Assembly (NCBI GenBank): GCA_015680685.1
Contig: MNCI01022658.1
Coordinates: 169,180-233,179, forward strand
DNA length: 64,000 nt
DNA from: Gnetum montanum
Lineage: Eukaryota > Streptophyta > Gnetopsida > Gnetales > Gnetaceae
Reading direction: 5' to 3'
The position numbers and the translations under genes are program-made. Shown in pieces: positions 36,490 to 47,482 of this stretch (its first letter is position 1; each line of letters begins with the position of its first letter). The notes beneath the pieces are model-generated. The model made no database searches. It saw nothing but the letters and a program-made list of their open reading frames with translations, and had not been told where the DNA came from.

Positions 36490-37230
36490 AAGAGACACCA
36501 GTTGGATAGGCTTTCATCATCATCATACTAGCTTTGTCCCAGTAGGTCAACTACATGAGTTCTTTTTCTCTATTCACCTCTATGAAGAGCTAAATCTTTA
36601 TTTATTTGAAACATTTTCAGATCCTCTTCAATCAATTTTTCTCATATATCTTTTGGTTTTTCTTTTACTAGCCTTCTTAGAATAATGATATAACAATATT
36701 TTTTTCTAGATTTGTTATCTTAACTTCTTTCCATATGTCTAAACCATCTGAGATGTCATTTTTGCAACTTATCTGAAATATAATCCACTTCAAGTCTTCT
36801 TTGAATGTTTGTATTATGCAATTTATCTCTTTTGCTAACATTTAACATCTATCTAAGTATTTGCATTACTACCACATTGACTTGTTGTTCATGCCTCTTT
36901 TGTAATACCCAAGATTCTACATTATATAATATAGTAGGCTTGATTGTTGTCTTGTAAAATTTGCTTTTAGATTTATTAGAATTCTTTTATCACATATAAT
37001 GCAACTATTCTATCTTCATTTTGACTTTATCTCAATCTTTATTTTTGTGTCTTAATCAATTTCACCATCTAATAAAAGGATTAATTCAAGTTAGTAAAAC
37101 TATTTATAATGAGGGACTTTTTAGCCTTTATTTGTGACTTCTATTTTACCATTATTTATGTTGTTATTGAAATTGTATACCATATGTTTTGACTTATTTC
37201 TATTAACTTTTAAGCATTTTGATTCCAATT
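36490..37230 (-). pseudogene. RTE-clade LINE relic, C-terminal RT region
   Basis: The minus strand shows a decayed protein of the RTE type in shifting frames: ESKCLKVNRNKSKHMVYNF (family LKVSRSKTEYMECKF), LLLDGEID, CIICDKRILINLKANFTRQ (family LCDRRVPLKLKGKFYRT), then MLNVSKRDKLHNTNIQRRLE and VDYISDKLQK, a stop and HLRWF (family KIRNEDIR..VGV..I.DKLRE.RLRWFGHV). It is too broken to be active. Confidence 0.65.
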
Positions 37231-38412
37231 GCGTAGGGCACTTCCCCGTAGAGAGTAAAGCAAATTAAATTGAAAGTTGGAAAATTTAAATTAACAATAG
37301 TCTTGAATTCCAAGACTTAATGTAAATACAATAGTTAACTATAAAAAATTAAATTTTCCATGGGACCTCTATGGTGGTCCCATTGTGAGATTGTCCAGAT
37401 GCTTTCAGAGTCAACACCACTTATAGGTGCTCGGAGAAGTGGGTGCTCGGAGAAGAAGAGAGGAGATTTATCTACTGTTCCACCACCACGTGCCTCGTCG
37501 TTGACTGCCATGCAACCCTGTGAAAGGGAGAGGAGAGGCTGGTTGATGGCGTCTGCTAACATGTCTCTTATGCGTAGATAGAACATGCCCAGTTGCCTGC
37601 TGTAACCAGCAAGAGAGAGGGAACTGCTCAATGTTCCACTAGCCACGCACACTGCTGCTGTTTCTGTTTGCAACTTCTGTTGCTGCAAACAGAAAGAAGA
37701 GAGAACTCTGCTGCAGTTGCTACTGCTGCCACCAATGATTTGTGTCCCGCTGCCATGTGCTGCCCTACTGCCTGAGAAATGAGAGCTCCATTTTCCTAGG
37801 ATGGCGCTGCCTTTTCGTTTCTGTGATGAATGCTAACGTAACTTTTTACCAAAAGCTGGCAGAATTGAAATATTGATAGATAATCTGAAGGGAAGTTAAA
37901 GCATGGTGTAAAAATCAATATGAAAGTTATAATGCTTCAACAGGAGATCCAACACATTATGTAGAAGTTATTGTTTTGTTAATTGTGGAGAAGTTATTGT
38001 TTTGTTAATTGTGGAGTGCTGGATGTAGACATTGACAGTACCAGTCTTTCAATGAGTTTCCATGTTGCAACATGATGCATGATTCGGGTTTTATTTGTTA
38101 AATGTTAACTACTTTAATGTTTTACATTTCATTAGTACGACTGCTTTGAAAATAACGTAACAGTTATGGAACAAGGGTTGTTAGGAATGTTTTGACATTG
38201 ATTGAATTAAAAAAGCTCAATTCAAAATATAAGAAATATGTATCCATCGAGATTGCATAAATACATGTTTATATATCCTGGTTCTTTCATTGTTCATTTG
38301 TCTTTAAAAAATAACAAAAAAAGAACTTATATTTCAATATATAAGAACTCAGATGTGTTAAAATGTTATAAAATATTGTTCTAGCTTTTAATTTAATCTT
38401 TCTGTTTTGCAG
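37231..38412. other. No recognised gene
   Basis: A less AT-rich patch (37340-37780) carries overlapping open frames on both strands with Cys/Leu- and Ala-rich translations. I recognise none and see no splice or domain pattern. Confidence 0.4.
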
Positions 38413-38759
38413 CACTTTCTATATTTTTGGATAAAATTTTTAATTCAATTGTTGCTCTTATTCTCCCAGTTACTTTTGTCCTCCCTTTGGATAAAATTTT
38501 TAATCCAATTATTGCTATTATTCTCTCAGTTACTTTCTTCCTGGCCTTTGGAAAGGTGAAGTACTGGTTCTTTTTATCTCATTTAGTAGAATTCAGTTTT
38601 AATACTACAATTATTTTTCTGGAATTTTAACAAAACTGTTTGTAGGTCATACTACAAGCAATTTGTTCAAGATATGGACTTGCTGTTGGTGCAAATTTTG
38701 TTCACCTTGTCCATATTTTGATGATAATTTGTTATCCTATTGCTCACCCAGTTGTGCGA
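38413..38759 (+). pseudogene. DUF21/CNNM-type membrane protein, two-exon fragment
   Basis: Exon 38413-38555 follows a clean acceptor (TCTGTTTTGCAG) and ends at GAAAG|GTGAAG. Exon 38646-38759 follows TTTGTAG and ends GCGA|GTAAGT. Spliced, they read ALSIFLDKIFN... to ...FFLAFGK|VILQAICSRYGLAVGAN then FVHLVHILMIICYPIAHPV. This matches plant DUF21 (CNNM-like metal transporter) proteins, which read ALPIFLDK...FGEVIPQAICSRYGLA and ICYPIAYPI. The first exon holds a 60-bp in-frame tandem duplication. I find no further exons (the CBS domains are absent), so this is a gene fragment or an exon remnant. Confidence 0.6.
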
Positions 38760-39800
38760 GTAAGTGATACCTGCATTTCTCAGTTTTTCTTACTTTACTT
38801 GTTGATTCATTCATCTCTAAGTCCTTTAAACCGGTGAAATAATTTTAAAATTGTGAAGTTTGACAATATTTTTTTCTCGAAAACGTTTAATCATGGCCCC
38901 TAGCCTGTGCAAGGTTGACATCGACACCATGTAATAAAAAATTATGGCAAATGGGAAATGCAGGACAAACTCTATAGGGCATTTTTCCAATTCTTCAAAA
39001 TGTTATTAAATAATCATATTTACCATGTATCTCTTAGTTAAACATGAAACACCTGCCATGTAATAAAAAATTATAGCACATAGGAAATGCAGCAGAAACA
39101 GATTTCTATGAATAATAGATTGAAAAAGGTCTTTACGTCGAGGTAATTGGAAAAACAATCTGTTCATGTCTATACCACTGAAAATTTGAAAGGGTTTTGG
39201 AATGATAAATTTCAAAACCTTTCTAAGGTTTCCTATAATACTCAATATTTAAGGTTATGCCCTGAAAAAACATTTAAAGGGCCATTATTAACGAAAGATT
39301 TCAACAACCAAAATTTTTCTCAATGGAAAACCCGTTGATAACCAAAGAAACGTTTGGTAAAAAAGGTCTGCCTCCATAGAAACCGAGAATCACAAAGAAG
39401 AAAAATTCTAAAATCAAATTCTCACAGTAATAATATAATTTGGCGATCCAGGTACTGGATAAAGAACCGCATAGGACAAGATCGGATTACTTGCATTATT
39501 GGAAGGAAAACCAACTTGAAAACGAATCTGAACGTTCGGGAGAGCAGAAACTAAGAAAGAAACGAAGAGATAAAAAGAAAAAAAAAACTCATGAGTTTGC
39601 AGATTATAATGATAGAAAACAAACTGAATAACAGCTATGATTATAGGGATTGAAAACCAGATGGTAACAGATGAATCATACGATTATTCAAGGATGGGAA
39701 ACGAACATAATAACAGATCTGAACATTTTTGGGGAACAAACCCTAAGAGACAAATCTAACAGGAGATCATAACAAATTTCAGGTTGGGAAGAGATAGCCT
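38760..39800. other. No recognised gene; downstream flank of the secreted-protein gene
   Basis: CCATGTAATAAAAAATTAT followed by a similar stretch occurs twice (38929 and 39057), a direct repeat of about 45 bp. Open frames at 39147-39631 are Asn/Lys-rich and show nothing known. Confidence 0.4.
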
Positions 39801-40742
39801 TCAAGGGTAATAGCCACCATTGCTCTTTTGGACCTCATTATTAAACCCTGCGCTGTTGGCCACATCAGAGTCACTTTTGTAGCCAAAGTTATCGTTGTTG
39901 AGTCCTCCGAATGCAGAAGTAGAAGTAGAAGCATAGTTATCCTGCTGCTGCGCTAGCTGGCTGGGGAACCTATTTTCTCCTTCAGTGAAGCCATTATCCT
40001 GAATTCGATCCTGCGATTGAAATCCAGCAGAGCCATTATCGGACTCATCATCGTTGTTGAGTTGTACAAATGCAGAAGGAGAAGCATAGTTATCCTGCTG
40101 CTGCGCTAGCTGGCTGGGGAACTTATTTTCTCCTTCATTATCCTGAATTCGATCCTGTGATTGAAATCCAGCAGAGCCATTATCGGACTCATCATCGTTG
40201 TTGACTTGTACAAATGCAGAAGGAGAAGCATAGTTATCCTGCTGCTGCAGCTGGCTTTCTCCTTCAGTGAAGCCATTATTCTGAATTCGATCCTGTGATT
40301 GAAATCCAGCAGAGCCAGTATCGGACTCATCATCGTTGTTGAGCTGTCCTAATGCAGAAGTAGAAGCATAGTTATCCTGCCGCTGCTGCAGCCGGCTGGG
40401 GAACCTATTTCCTCCTTCAGTGTAACCATTATTCTGATTCTGATCGTGTGATCGGCCATTATCAAACTCATCAGAGAACAGCTGCTTGTCATCCTGCTGC
40501 TGCTGAAGGCCGCTGCCGGCTCCGTTTAAGGGTTCATAGAACTGATTCTTGGAATCCTGAAACTCAAAAGTCTTAGGAGCTTTGTTGCCCTCGATCTCAT
40601 CGGAGAACAGCTGCGTATTGGCGTCGACATCATTGCCGTTGCTGATGGCATTGAAAAACACGCTTTCCCTGCCGCCTGCAACCAAGCCAGTTAGGAACGC
40701 CATTGCTAACACTATTGCTGCTGCCATGCTCCCACGCGCCAT
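39801..40742 (-). CDS. Secreted Asn/Asp/Gln-rich repeat protein, possibly E6-like
   Basis: A single-exon frame of 313 residues with no defects. Residues 1-23 form a signal peptide (MARGSMAAAIVLAMAFLTGL then VAGG), so the product should enter the secretory path, probably to the cell wall. The mature part starts GRESVFFNAISNG, reminiscent of E6-like proteins of plants (fibre protein E6 begins its mature part with an RE-FF motif). It is hydrophilic, rich in Asn, Asp, Gln and Ser. A unit starting NNDDESD and containing GSAGFQSQDRIQ and QQDNYAS recurs at residues 135, 181 and 229, with a partial copy before (93-134) and a decayed one from 282. The start is set by the signal peptide and a TATA box about 120 bp upstream. 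The only intact host gene in the window. Family assignment uncertain; function unknown. Confidence 0.7.
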   Translation of the reverse strand: MARGSMAAAIVLAMAFLTGLVAGGRESVFFNAISNGNDVDANTQLFSDEIEGNKAPKTFEFQDSKNQFYEPLNGAGSGLQQQQDDKQLFSDEFDNGRSHDQNQNNGYTEGGNRFPSRLQQRQDNYASTSALGQLNNDDESDTGSAGFQSQDRIQNNGFTEGESQLQQQDNYASPSAFVQVNNDDESDNGSAGFQSQDRIQDNEGENKFPSQLAQQQDNYASPSAFVQLNNDDESDNGSAGFQSQDRIQDNGFTEGENRFPSQLAQQQDNYASTSTSAFGGLNNDNFGYKSDSDVANSAGFNNEVQKSNGGYYP

Positions 40743-40859
40743 TGATCTGAATGATCTCTGTCTGTCTGTCTGTCTGGAACAATGTTCCTACTCTTCCTCC
40801 TCGTTCTGCAAGCTGCAAGATTCCAATAGTTGATGGATACTGGGCTCCGGTGCTCCCCG

Positions 40860-40866
40860 ATTTATA
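40860..40866 (-). promoter_or_regulatory. TATA box of the secreted-protein gene
   Basis: The minus strand reads GGCTATAAATCGG, about 120 bp before the ATG at 40742. Transcription would start near 40830, leaving a leader of about 90 nt that includes a short GACA microsatellite (CTGTCTGTCTGTCTGTC on plus, about 40756-40775). Confidence 0.6.
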
Positions 40867-41869
40867 GCCACCGAACACGAGCTAAAGCTGGGCTTAGTGG
40901 ATCGGGCATCAGCATTTGCCCATTTTCAAAAATTGAAATACAGCTAACCTTTTGGTATAAAGCTAAAAACCAGCTGGCAGCGTCATCAACATGCAGCCTC
41001 CGCGATGATGCTAATGTTGTTGATTTGGAGTTTACTCTCCCAACCAAGCAAAGGAAAAAATAATAATAAAAAAAGCAAAAAACAAAAACAAAAACATGCA
41101 GCCTCAGTGGAAATAGTGAATGGAGGTGGACACATGGAAGGAAAAACGGCTTCTATGTTTTTCCCAAAATTTTCTCCTTACATCATTCCAATGTTGCCAA
41201 CTTGCAATGATATTGCAAGAAATTTTTTAACGCTGCTTCCCTCTCTTTCACTTTCCAAAGGGTGATCGCTACCGGAATGGCCACGATGCATTTGCAGCCT
41301 CCGTAGAAAACGCTGCAGCCTCCGTAGAAAACGCTGTCCAAGAGGTGGACATGTGGAAACATGGTTTTTTCTTTTTTCCAAAATTTTGTGTTTTTATTAT
41401 TTCAATAAGTTGGGGTGGGGTTGTCCCACCCCAAAAAATAATAAAATTTTATTTCTAGTGTCGCTGTCTTTATTAGTTTATGATTCTAAGAAACTTTTCT
41501 TAAAATTACTAAGAACGACCCACGAATTATTAGGGGTGTGGAACGCAAAAAATGAATAATAATATTTAAAACTTTTTGAGTATATCAAATCAAAGATGTT
41601 TTATCTTTACAAATAATTCTAAAAAACCTCCCCTTTGTGTAGGAAAAGGATTACAATTTGCCCTTGTTAAGTAACTCTCTTTGGATTTTAGCTTGTTACT
41701 AAAGGTAACAATAACATGTTAGCCTAAGAGTAAGACATGATTTGGAAGCTCTAGGTCATGGGTTCAATTTCGGTGGGCAATGCTAAGTTATATATATAAA
41801 GTTTTAATTGGACTATGTATCTTGGGGTGTATCTATGTTTCACTTATTTCAAGTTCTAATATATCATGG
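40867..41869. other. Upstream flank of the secreted-protein gene
   Basis: No gene seen. GCAGCCTCCGTAGAAAACGCT occurs twice in tandem (about 41295-41335), and related GCAGCCTC plus GGTGGACA...GTGGAA blocks occur at 41097-41140 and 41340-41360. A strong inverted repeat lies at 41392-41446. Confidence 0.45.
41392..41446. repeat. Inverted repeat (hairpin)
   Basis: Left arm TTTTATTATTT at 41392-41402 and TTGGGGTGGG at 41410-41419; right arm CCCACCCCAA at 41425-41434 and AAATAATAAAA at 41436-41446. The arms are perfect complements around a 5-nt loop with a 7-nt bulge. It could be a small MITE remnant or a hairpin; no flanking duplication was checked. Confidence 0.6.
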
Positions 41870-41874
41870 GCTCT

Positions 41875-43330
41875 CTTTGTCCTTGTCATCCCATCTTAGT
41901 TGCGATAAGTGATTAGCGACCACATTCTTCAAACCTTATTGTCTACCATTGTGAGATCAAATTCTTGCAAAATCATGAGCCATCGTATACCACAAGGGCT
42001 CATTGTTGGTTTGTTCATTAGAAATCCGATGGCACTGTGATTTGTGTGCATAAACACTTTGTAGCCAAGCACATAATGCCTAAACTTCTCTAAAGCGAAC
42101 ACCACGGCCATCAACTCCTTTTCTATAGTGTTGTAGTTCAGTTGTGCACCTGCAATGCTCCAGCTTGTGGAATGAATGTAATATGGACGTTTCTGATCAT
42201 CCATCTGCATAAGCACTACCCCCAAAGCATAATTCAATGCATCAATCATCACATGAAATGGTTTGGACCAATCTAGTTCTTGAAGAATGGGAGTTTCAAC
42301 AAGCTTTTTCTTTAATTTTTGAAATGTTGATTCACATGCAGGGGTCTAGATGAAGGATGCATCCTTCTTTGTCAATTCTACCAATGGCTTGGATATTTTG
42401 GAAAAATTCTTGAAGCATCGGTAGTAGCTGGTATGACCAAGGAATGACCAAACTTCTTTGACTATTTCAGGTTGGTAGGTTATTACTTATTTTTCAGGGT
42501 CCACCTTGATTCTTGCTTTTGAAATGCGATGCCCCAAGATTGTGCCTTCCTGGACCACAAGATGGCTCTTTTGCCAATTGAGCCGAAGGTTTGTTTCGAG
42601 ACATCTTTTCAATACTTGCTTAAAATGGTCTAGGCCTTACTTGAACGTAGCTCCATAGGTAGAAGCATCATCCATAAAAACTTCTACCCTGCTACCAATT
42701 TGTTGTTGGAAAATGTTGAGAACTAGTCATTGAAATGTGGTTGGGATGTTGCATAGACCAAATGGCATTTGCCAGTAAGCAAAAGTCCCCCAAGGACTTG
42801 TGAAAGTTGTATTTACTTTATCCTCTAGTGCCATTCAAATTTGGTTATAGCCACCATAACCATCCAAAAAGCTATAATAGCTATGCCTTGAAATGGTGTC
42901 CAGCACTTGGTCGACAAAAGGCAATGAAAAATGATCCTTGAAAGTTACCATGTTGAGTAGCCGGAAATCAATGCACACCTGCCATTTTCCTCCTTTCTTT
43001 GACATGATCACAAGAGGGCTGACCCACTCACTATCTACAATAGGATAGATGAATCTTGCCTTGAGGAGTTGTTTAATATCCTTTTTGACAATCTACTTCA
43101 ATTTGGAATTCAAATGCCACTGTAGCTATCGCTTCGGTTTGATGGTGGGGTCAGTGTATATTCAGTGTTGGTATATTCTTGGATCTATTACAGTGAGCTT
43201 AGAATATGACCAAGCAAAGGTTGTTAACCATTTTTCTACAACTTTTATCAATTTTCTCTTCTATTCTAGAGTAAGCTTGGCATTGATGATAACCGACTTT
43301 TAATTTTTCAAAAATACGTACTCCATTCCA
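41875..43330 (-). pseudogene. Element A RT and RNase H
   Basis: RT motifs on the minus strand: FLDGYGGYNQI (catalytic Asp kept), SPWGTFAYWQMPFGLCN, GSRVEVFMDDASTYGATF (the MDD pair kept) and ILGHRISKARIKVDPEK. The RNase H frame 42252-41929 reads MIDALNYALGVVLMQMDDQK, NTIEKELMAVVFALEKFRHY and HTNHSAIGFLMNK, where Asn replaces the usual third catalytic Asp. A linker NVVANHLSQL follows after a frameshift. Stops break RT. Confidence 0.75.
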
Positions 43331-43779
43331 GCTGGTAGTATCTTTAATTCAAGGGGATCTTATTTGAAACTATCAAGAATTTCCAACTCAACCCAATTGA
43401 CATCATCATTTGCTCCTTCAGAGAGCTGGTGGTAAACTTGCTCAAGTTCATCCATACTTGCAATGTATTCGTACATTAGGCCCTCAGTTAGTTCCATGCA
43501 TAATGTATTATTGCTAGTATCAGCTGTCAGCCATTGGGTGCCTTCTTATTTTGTGGTTGCTACATATAGAAATCTCTAGATCTCAGCTTTTGGTGCACAT
43601 TGCTTGCATGTAGAGATAGATTTTTGTTTTATTAACCATAACTTCTGCACATAATGGCACCCTAAATCGCTATATGCGATACATGGAACTCTCTTCTTCT
43701 CAATCTTTCCAAACTCATTTTCTTTTGATATCTCCAAGGAAAGATCTCTAATGTCCATTTTGGCATCAAGGGTACTTAG

Positions 43780-44060
43780 TCACACCATTTCCATGATGAT
43801 TGGAAAGTCCCCCTTGTAGTTCTCCACTTTAATTACTAGGAAATTAGCTGGATATGACCACCCACAAATGGTGGTGACGATGTGTTGAACCAGTCCTAAC
43901 GGAATAATGATGGATTGGTCCACCAGTTCCAATTGAATGTTGCTCTTCTTCAAAGGAGGAAGGTTCCACATTGTGTATATTTCATGTGAGATCAGATTAA
44001 CACCTAAGCCAGAATCCAAAAGAACTTTGCAAGGCTCATTCTTAGCAATTTTCAAGTAAA
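43780..44060 (-). pseudogene. Element A protease
   Basis: The frame reads MKIAKNEPCKVLLDSGLGVN with LISHEIYTMW, containing the retropepsin active site LLDSG. It then has QHIVTTICGWSYPANFLVIK. The remainder (43758-43576) is divergent linker toward RT. Confidence 0.65.
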
Positions 44061-44112
44061 CTAGGAGACTCCCAGGATTAGCTAATTTTTTGGGTAGGTT
44101 ACCAGCTCAAAT

Positions 44113-46617
44113 CTAATCATATAAAGCATGTGTCAGCATTATAGTATGGATTTGAGAGGTATTTTGGTTTGAAGGGGACTTGGATAAAGAAGAAATAGAA
44201 GAAGTTGGAGGAGCAGGGTTATCCACCATTAATGTATTTGAGGTCTTTGGTGGATTACAAGGTTGGAAAAAGGGTCTTTTCTTTGTTCGTGGTTTTGACC
44301 CACTGGATGGATTAATCGATTGTAGGTTAACCACCCTCATAGCATTCCTTTGCTATGGTTGTGTAAGCAATTCACCCTACATGGATGGAGTAGGTTGTAG
44401 TTGTGGAGGTGGAGGAGTAGGTGCAGGGACAAGAGGTACATGAGGGTAGTAGGTGGTGTCCCTCCTTGGATAGGGTGATTGATATGTTTCAGGAGGGTAG
44501 TGGTGAGACTGGTAAGTAGCAATATGACTAGAGGATTTTCTTGGAGATGAAGGTTGCTAAACATAATAACCATAGGGATCTAGTTGCTAGTAAGGGTATT
44601 GCTATCTTGGAGGTGGTAATTCCCATGATTGTGGTTGCTACCATTGCTGATATACTTTGTAAGGTTGCAGAGGAGTTCGACTTGGATAGTATTGCTATGG
44701 TTGGTGGAACTGTCAAGGATTTCCTTGTGGATAAGGTAATCTTTTCAGTGTTTGCCTTTGTGCAAGTCATAGATGCAAGGCATACACCCCGGATTCTTGC
44801 AAGTGTGATACAACTGGGCAACATCCCTTAGGATGTTCATCCTGGCAAACATCACACCCACCATCATCATTTGAATCACTATTCATAACCATCAGACCTT
44901 TACCTTTAGATATAACATGTTCAGCCTCCTTACACCTTCGACACTCACGATCACCACTTTGCTTATTTCACTCTTCAACAATTTTTAAGACAGATTAAAA
45001 CCTATTATCCATGGAGTCCCATAATTGATCAAACTTAGCCGTAATTTCTGATTGCAATTTTTGGAATGGTAAGGTTTTTTGACTAACCACCTTATCTTTG
45101 GCAAATTCATCCTCACTATCACAAAATCTCATTTCTTTCTTTCAAATAGAAGGGTCTCTATTGTATTCTTCTACACTTTCATGTTTTCTCAGCTCTCCCT
45201 CCTCCTTAGCTACCTTCTCAATTAATCTTTGAATTCGATGGATGCTCAACTCTATCAATCTTCCTTGGGCATAGATGCCAAGGGTTTTCTTGGTTTCAGA
45301 TCGCAACCTGTCTATGATATGGTGAAGTTGATCAAGTTGGGAGTATCCATGGCTAGGACACATGTGCAATAGAGAGTAGTATTAGCCAATAGCAGCATCC
45401 AAGGGCTCATGATTTCCTTATTTCCACACTTGAATTTATGTTCTTAAATTAGATACTCGAGAGTATGTTTGATATTTGTTATTGAATAATTCCAACATTG
45501 TACTCCACTGCCTAATTGATTCTCATTCCAAGGATCAATACCAACTTTTTGCTTCCTTTATGAGTGTCCTTGGAAATCATTTCAGCTTTTGCTGGTCATT
45601 TTCAATGTTCTACAAGGCACACACATCTTGAAAGATCTGAAGATGATTTTGCGGATTAGCATCATATCCTTCCTCGAATTGAGGAATATTGTTCATATCA
45701 AGCCTCTTTATTCTACTATCCTTCACATGCCTTGTTGGAATCCTCATAGCCTCTGCAATATTTAACATACCCTGAGTAGCAAGTAGAGGTTCATCAAGGC
45801 CATGATGGTGGTGCCTACGATGCTCCATACTAGCCCTTCTTTCTTGATGATGGGCCTCTTTGGATTGCCCATGTCTTTGGTCATGACTATCCTGATGGTC
45901 CCTTCTATTGTTCTGGTCTCGTTGATTACCTCCATCATAGTTATTTCTTCTATGGCCATGATTTGAACCCGATGAAGAAGAAGATGATGATGAAGGGGAA
46001 GAAGAAGGGGAACTTGCTTTGCATTGACACCTATCACTATTCCTTCGATGCTCACAACCACAGTCACGATCATGATCTCATTTATCCTCCTTTTCCTGAC
46101 TTGCCTCTCTGGATCCATTTTTGTCATTAGATCCGTTTCGACCAGAACTTGGATTGTGAATTGTGAATTGTATATTCTAGTTAATGGCTCAAACAAAATC
46201 AAAGAGAGTAAAATCATTAAAAAAGTGGTCACCTTCATCAATTGGGCCAAGCAGATGTGGAAAGATGTTTGATCCCTTGCCCTTCATAAGCTTGTGTTGA
46301 TGCTCCAATTGATGATTCCTTAATCTTTGTGCTTTAGTGGAATGATAATCCCTTAAGTTAGGATCTTGCATCTCATATTCTCCATGGAGATGTTGAAGCC
46401 CATGTCGTGCCAACATTAATTGGAGAATTGCTGGAATAGATTGGTCAGGTGGCAACATAATGTTGCCTTCCATGTCCCATGATTGCATTAGTTCATGTTG
46501 ATGTAAGATGAAGGTAAATTTTGGTACATACTCATCAGGATGAGCACATACCATGTGGTATTGTTGAGGTACTTGAACTACCTTAGGTGAAGATGGGCTC
46601 CTATGAGAAGAAGACAT
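44113..46617 (-). pseudogene. Element A gag
   Basis: It begins MSSSHRSPSSPKVVQVPQQY at 46617, 145 bp from the primer site, so this is the natural start. Broken frames show YVPKFTFILHQHELMQSWDM, a His/Arg/Ser-rich stretch with a run of serines near 45970-46010, then IPQFEEGYDANPQNHLQIFQ (capsid start, family F.G..D...HL..F), a helical part HMCPSHGYSQLDQLHHIIDR and a Pro/Gln/Tyr-rich tail (44320-44560). At least five frame breaks or stops. Confidence 0.65.
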
Positions 46618-46761
46618 TTTGTGTTAATAAATAGTGTGTAGTTAAAATTTTATTTACTGATAATAATGATAATTTTTGTTTTTGTAGGATTTGACACTTA
46701 GGGTTTGAACAATGAGGTTACTAGATTTCACTAGGCTTAGATAGCACACAAAGAACTATAG

Positions 46762-46779
46762 TCCCTAGCAATGGTGCCA
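46762..46779 (-). other. Primer-binding site of element A (tRNA-Asp type)
   Basis: The minus strand reads TGGCACCATTGCTAGGGA. The complement of the plant tRNA-Asp 3' end is TGGCGCCGTTGCCGGGGA, so there are four G-to-A or C-to-T differences. It lies one base inside the LTR edge. Confidence 0.75.
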
Positions 46780-46780
46780 G

Positions 46781-47482
46781 TGATGATCGACAAGGTACCC
46801 CTATGCCCAACCATACGAATCATAAGCATTCACGTGCGATCTGGTCGAATTCCACAAACTATAGTTACTAAGTACACTAGAGCTAAACAATGTGTATGTG
46901 TTGTTTGTTTGTTGTCTTCCTAGTCCCACTTGTGGAATGCAATTGTATGGTTAAGTGTAACTAAGACATATGATTTCTATTATTTAGTATTGTTATGGAA
47001 TTACTTACCCACACCAAGAATAAAAGTAAGAGTGATTAAAAATAAAAGTGATTAATTGCTAAGGAAATTAAAATCTCATCTAGCTTAACAAAAGTAACCG
47101 TTTCCACTTCCCGGACACATCTTGAACTTTGTGAAAATACTATTGGGCTATTAAACGCTAATCATTTCTGAGCTACCAAGTGTCACACATATGCTCGAAG
47201 GGGTTGTGCTTGTGTAATTTAATGATTTTCTTAATTGATCAAAATAAATTGCTGCACTAATAACACAAATGTAAAGTGCATAAACTAAAATAAATGCATA
47301 ATAAAATAAAATAAATATGTAAGAAAATAAATCTCAAGTGCTACAAGGATGAATCAAAGAGCTCGTCTTTATTGCCAATAGAATGGTGTGCTCAGGTACA
47401 TCAATGCTTGAATAAAGATCCATTCACACTGAGACCTCTTGCTAAGGGCACTTGGAAAATATTCTAACTTTCAAATAGAAAG
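46781..47482 (-). repeat. 5' LTR of element A, inner part
   Basis: It starts TGATGATCGACAAGG beside the primer site and shares blocks with the LTRs of elements F (259-1385) and G (63700 onward). It is cut at 47482 by element B and resumes at 62279. Confidence 0.7.

Larger units (their letters stand above)
41870..47482 (-). mobile_element. Element A: Athila-like Ty3/gypsy retrotransposon, 3'-truncated
   Basis: From right to left: LTR (46781-47482, continued at 62279-62387), tRNA-Asp-type primer site, gag, protease, RT and RNase H. The Athila-like assignment rests on the Asp primer site and on RT motifs (WGTFAYWQMPFGLCN, EVFMDDASTYGATF). Recognisable pol ends near 41880 after NVVANHLSQL, the RNase H/integrase linker; integrase and the 3' LTR are missing. 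Element B sits in its LTR. Confidence 0.75.

Noticed and set aside
37335-37775. Overlapping open frames on both strands
   Set aside because: No known domain, no homologue in the window, and Cys/Leu- or Ala-rich translations typical of chance frames.
39147-39631. Short Asn/Lys-rich frames downstream of the secreted-protein gene
   Set aside because: Low-complexity A-rich DNA, no start context, splice pattern or known domain.
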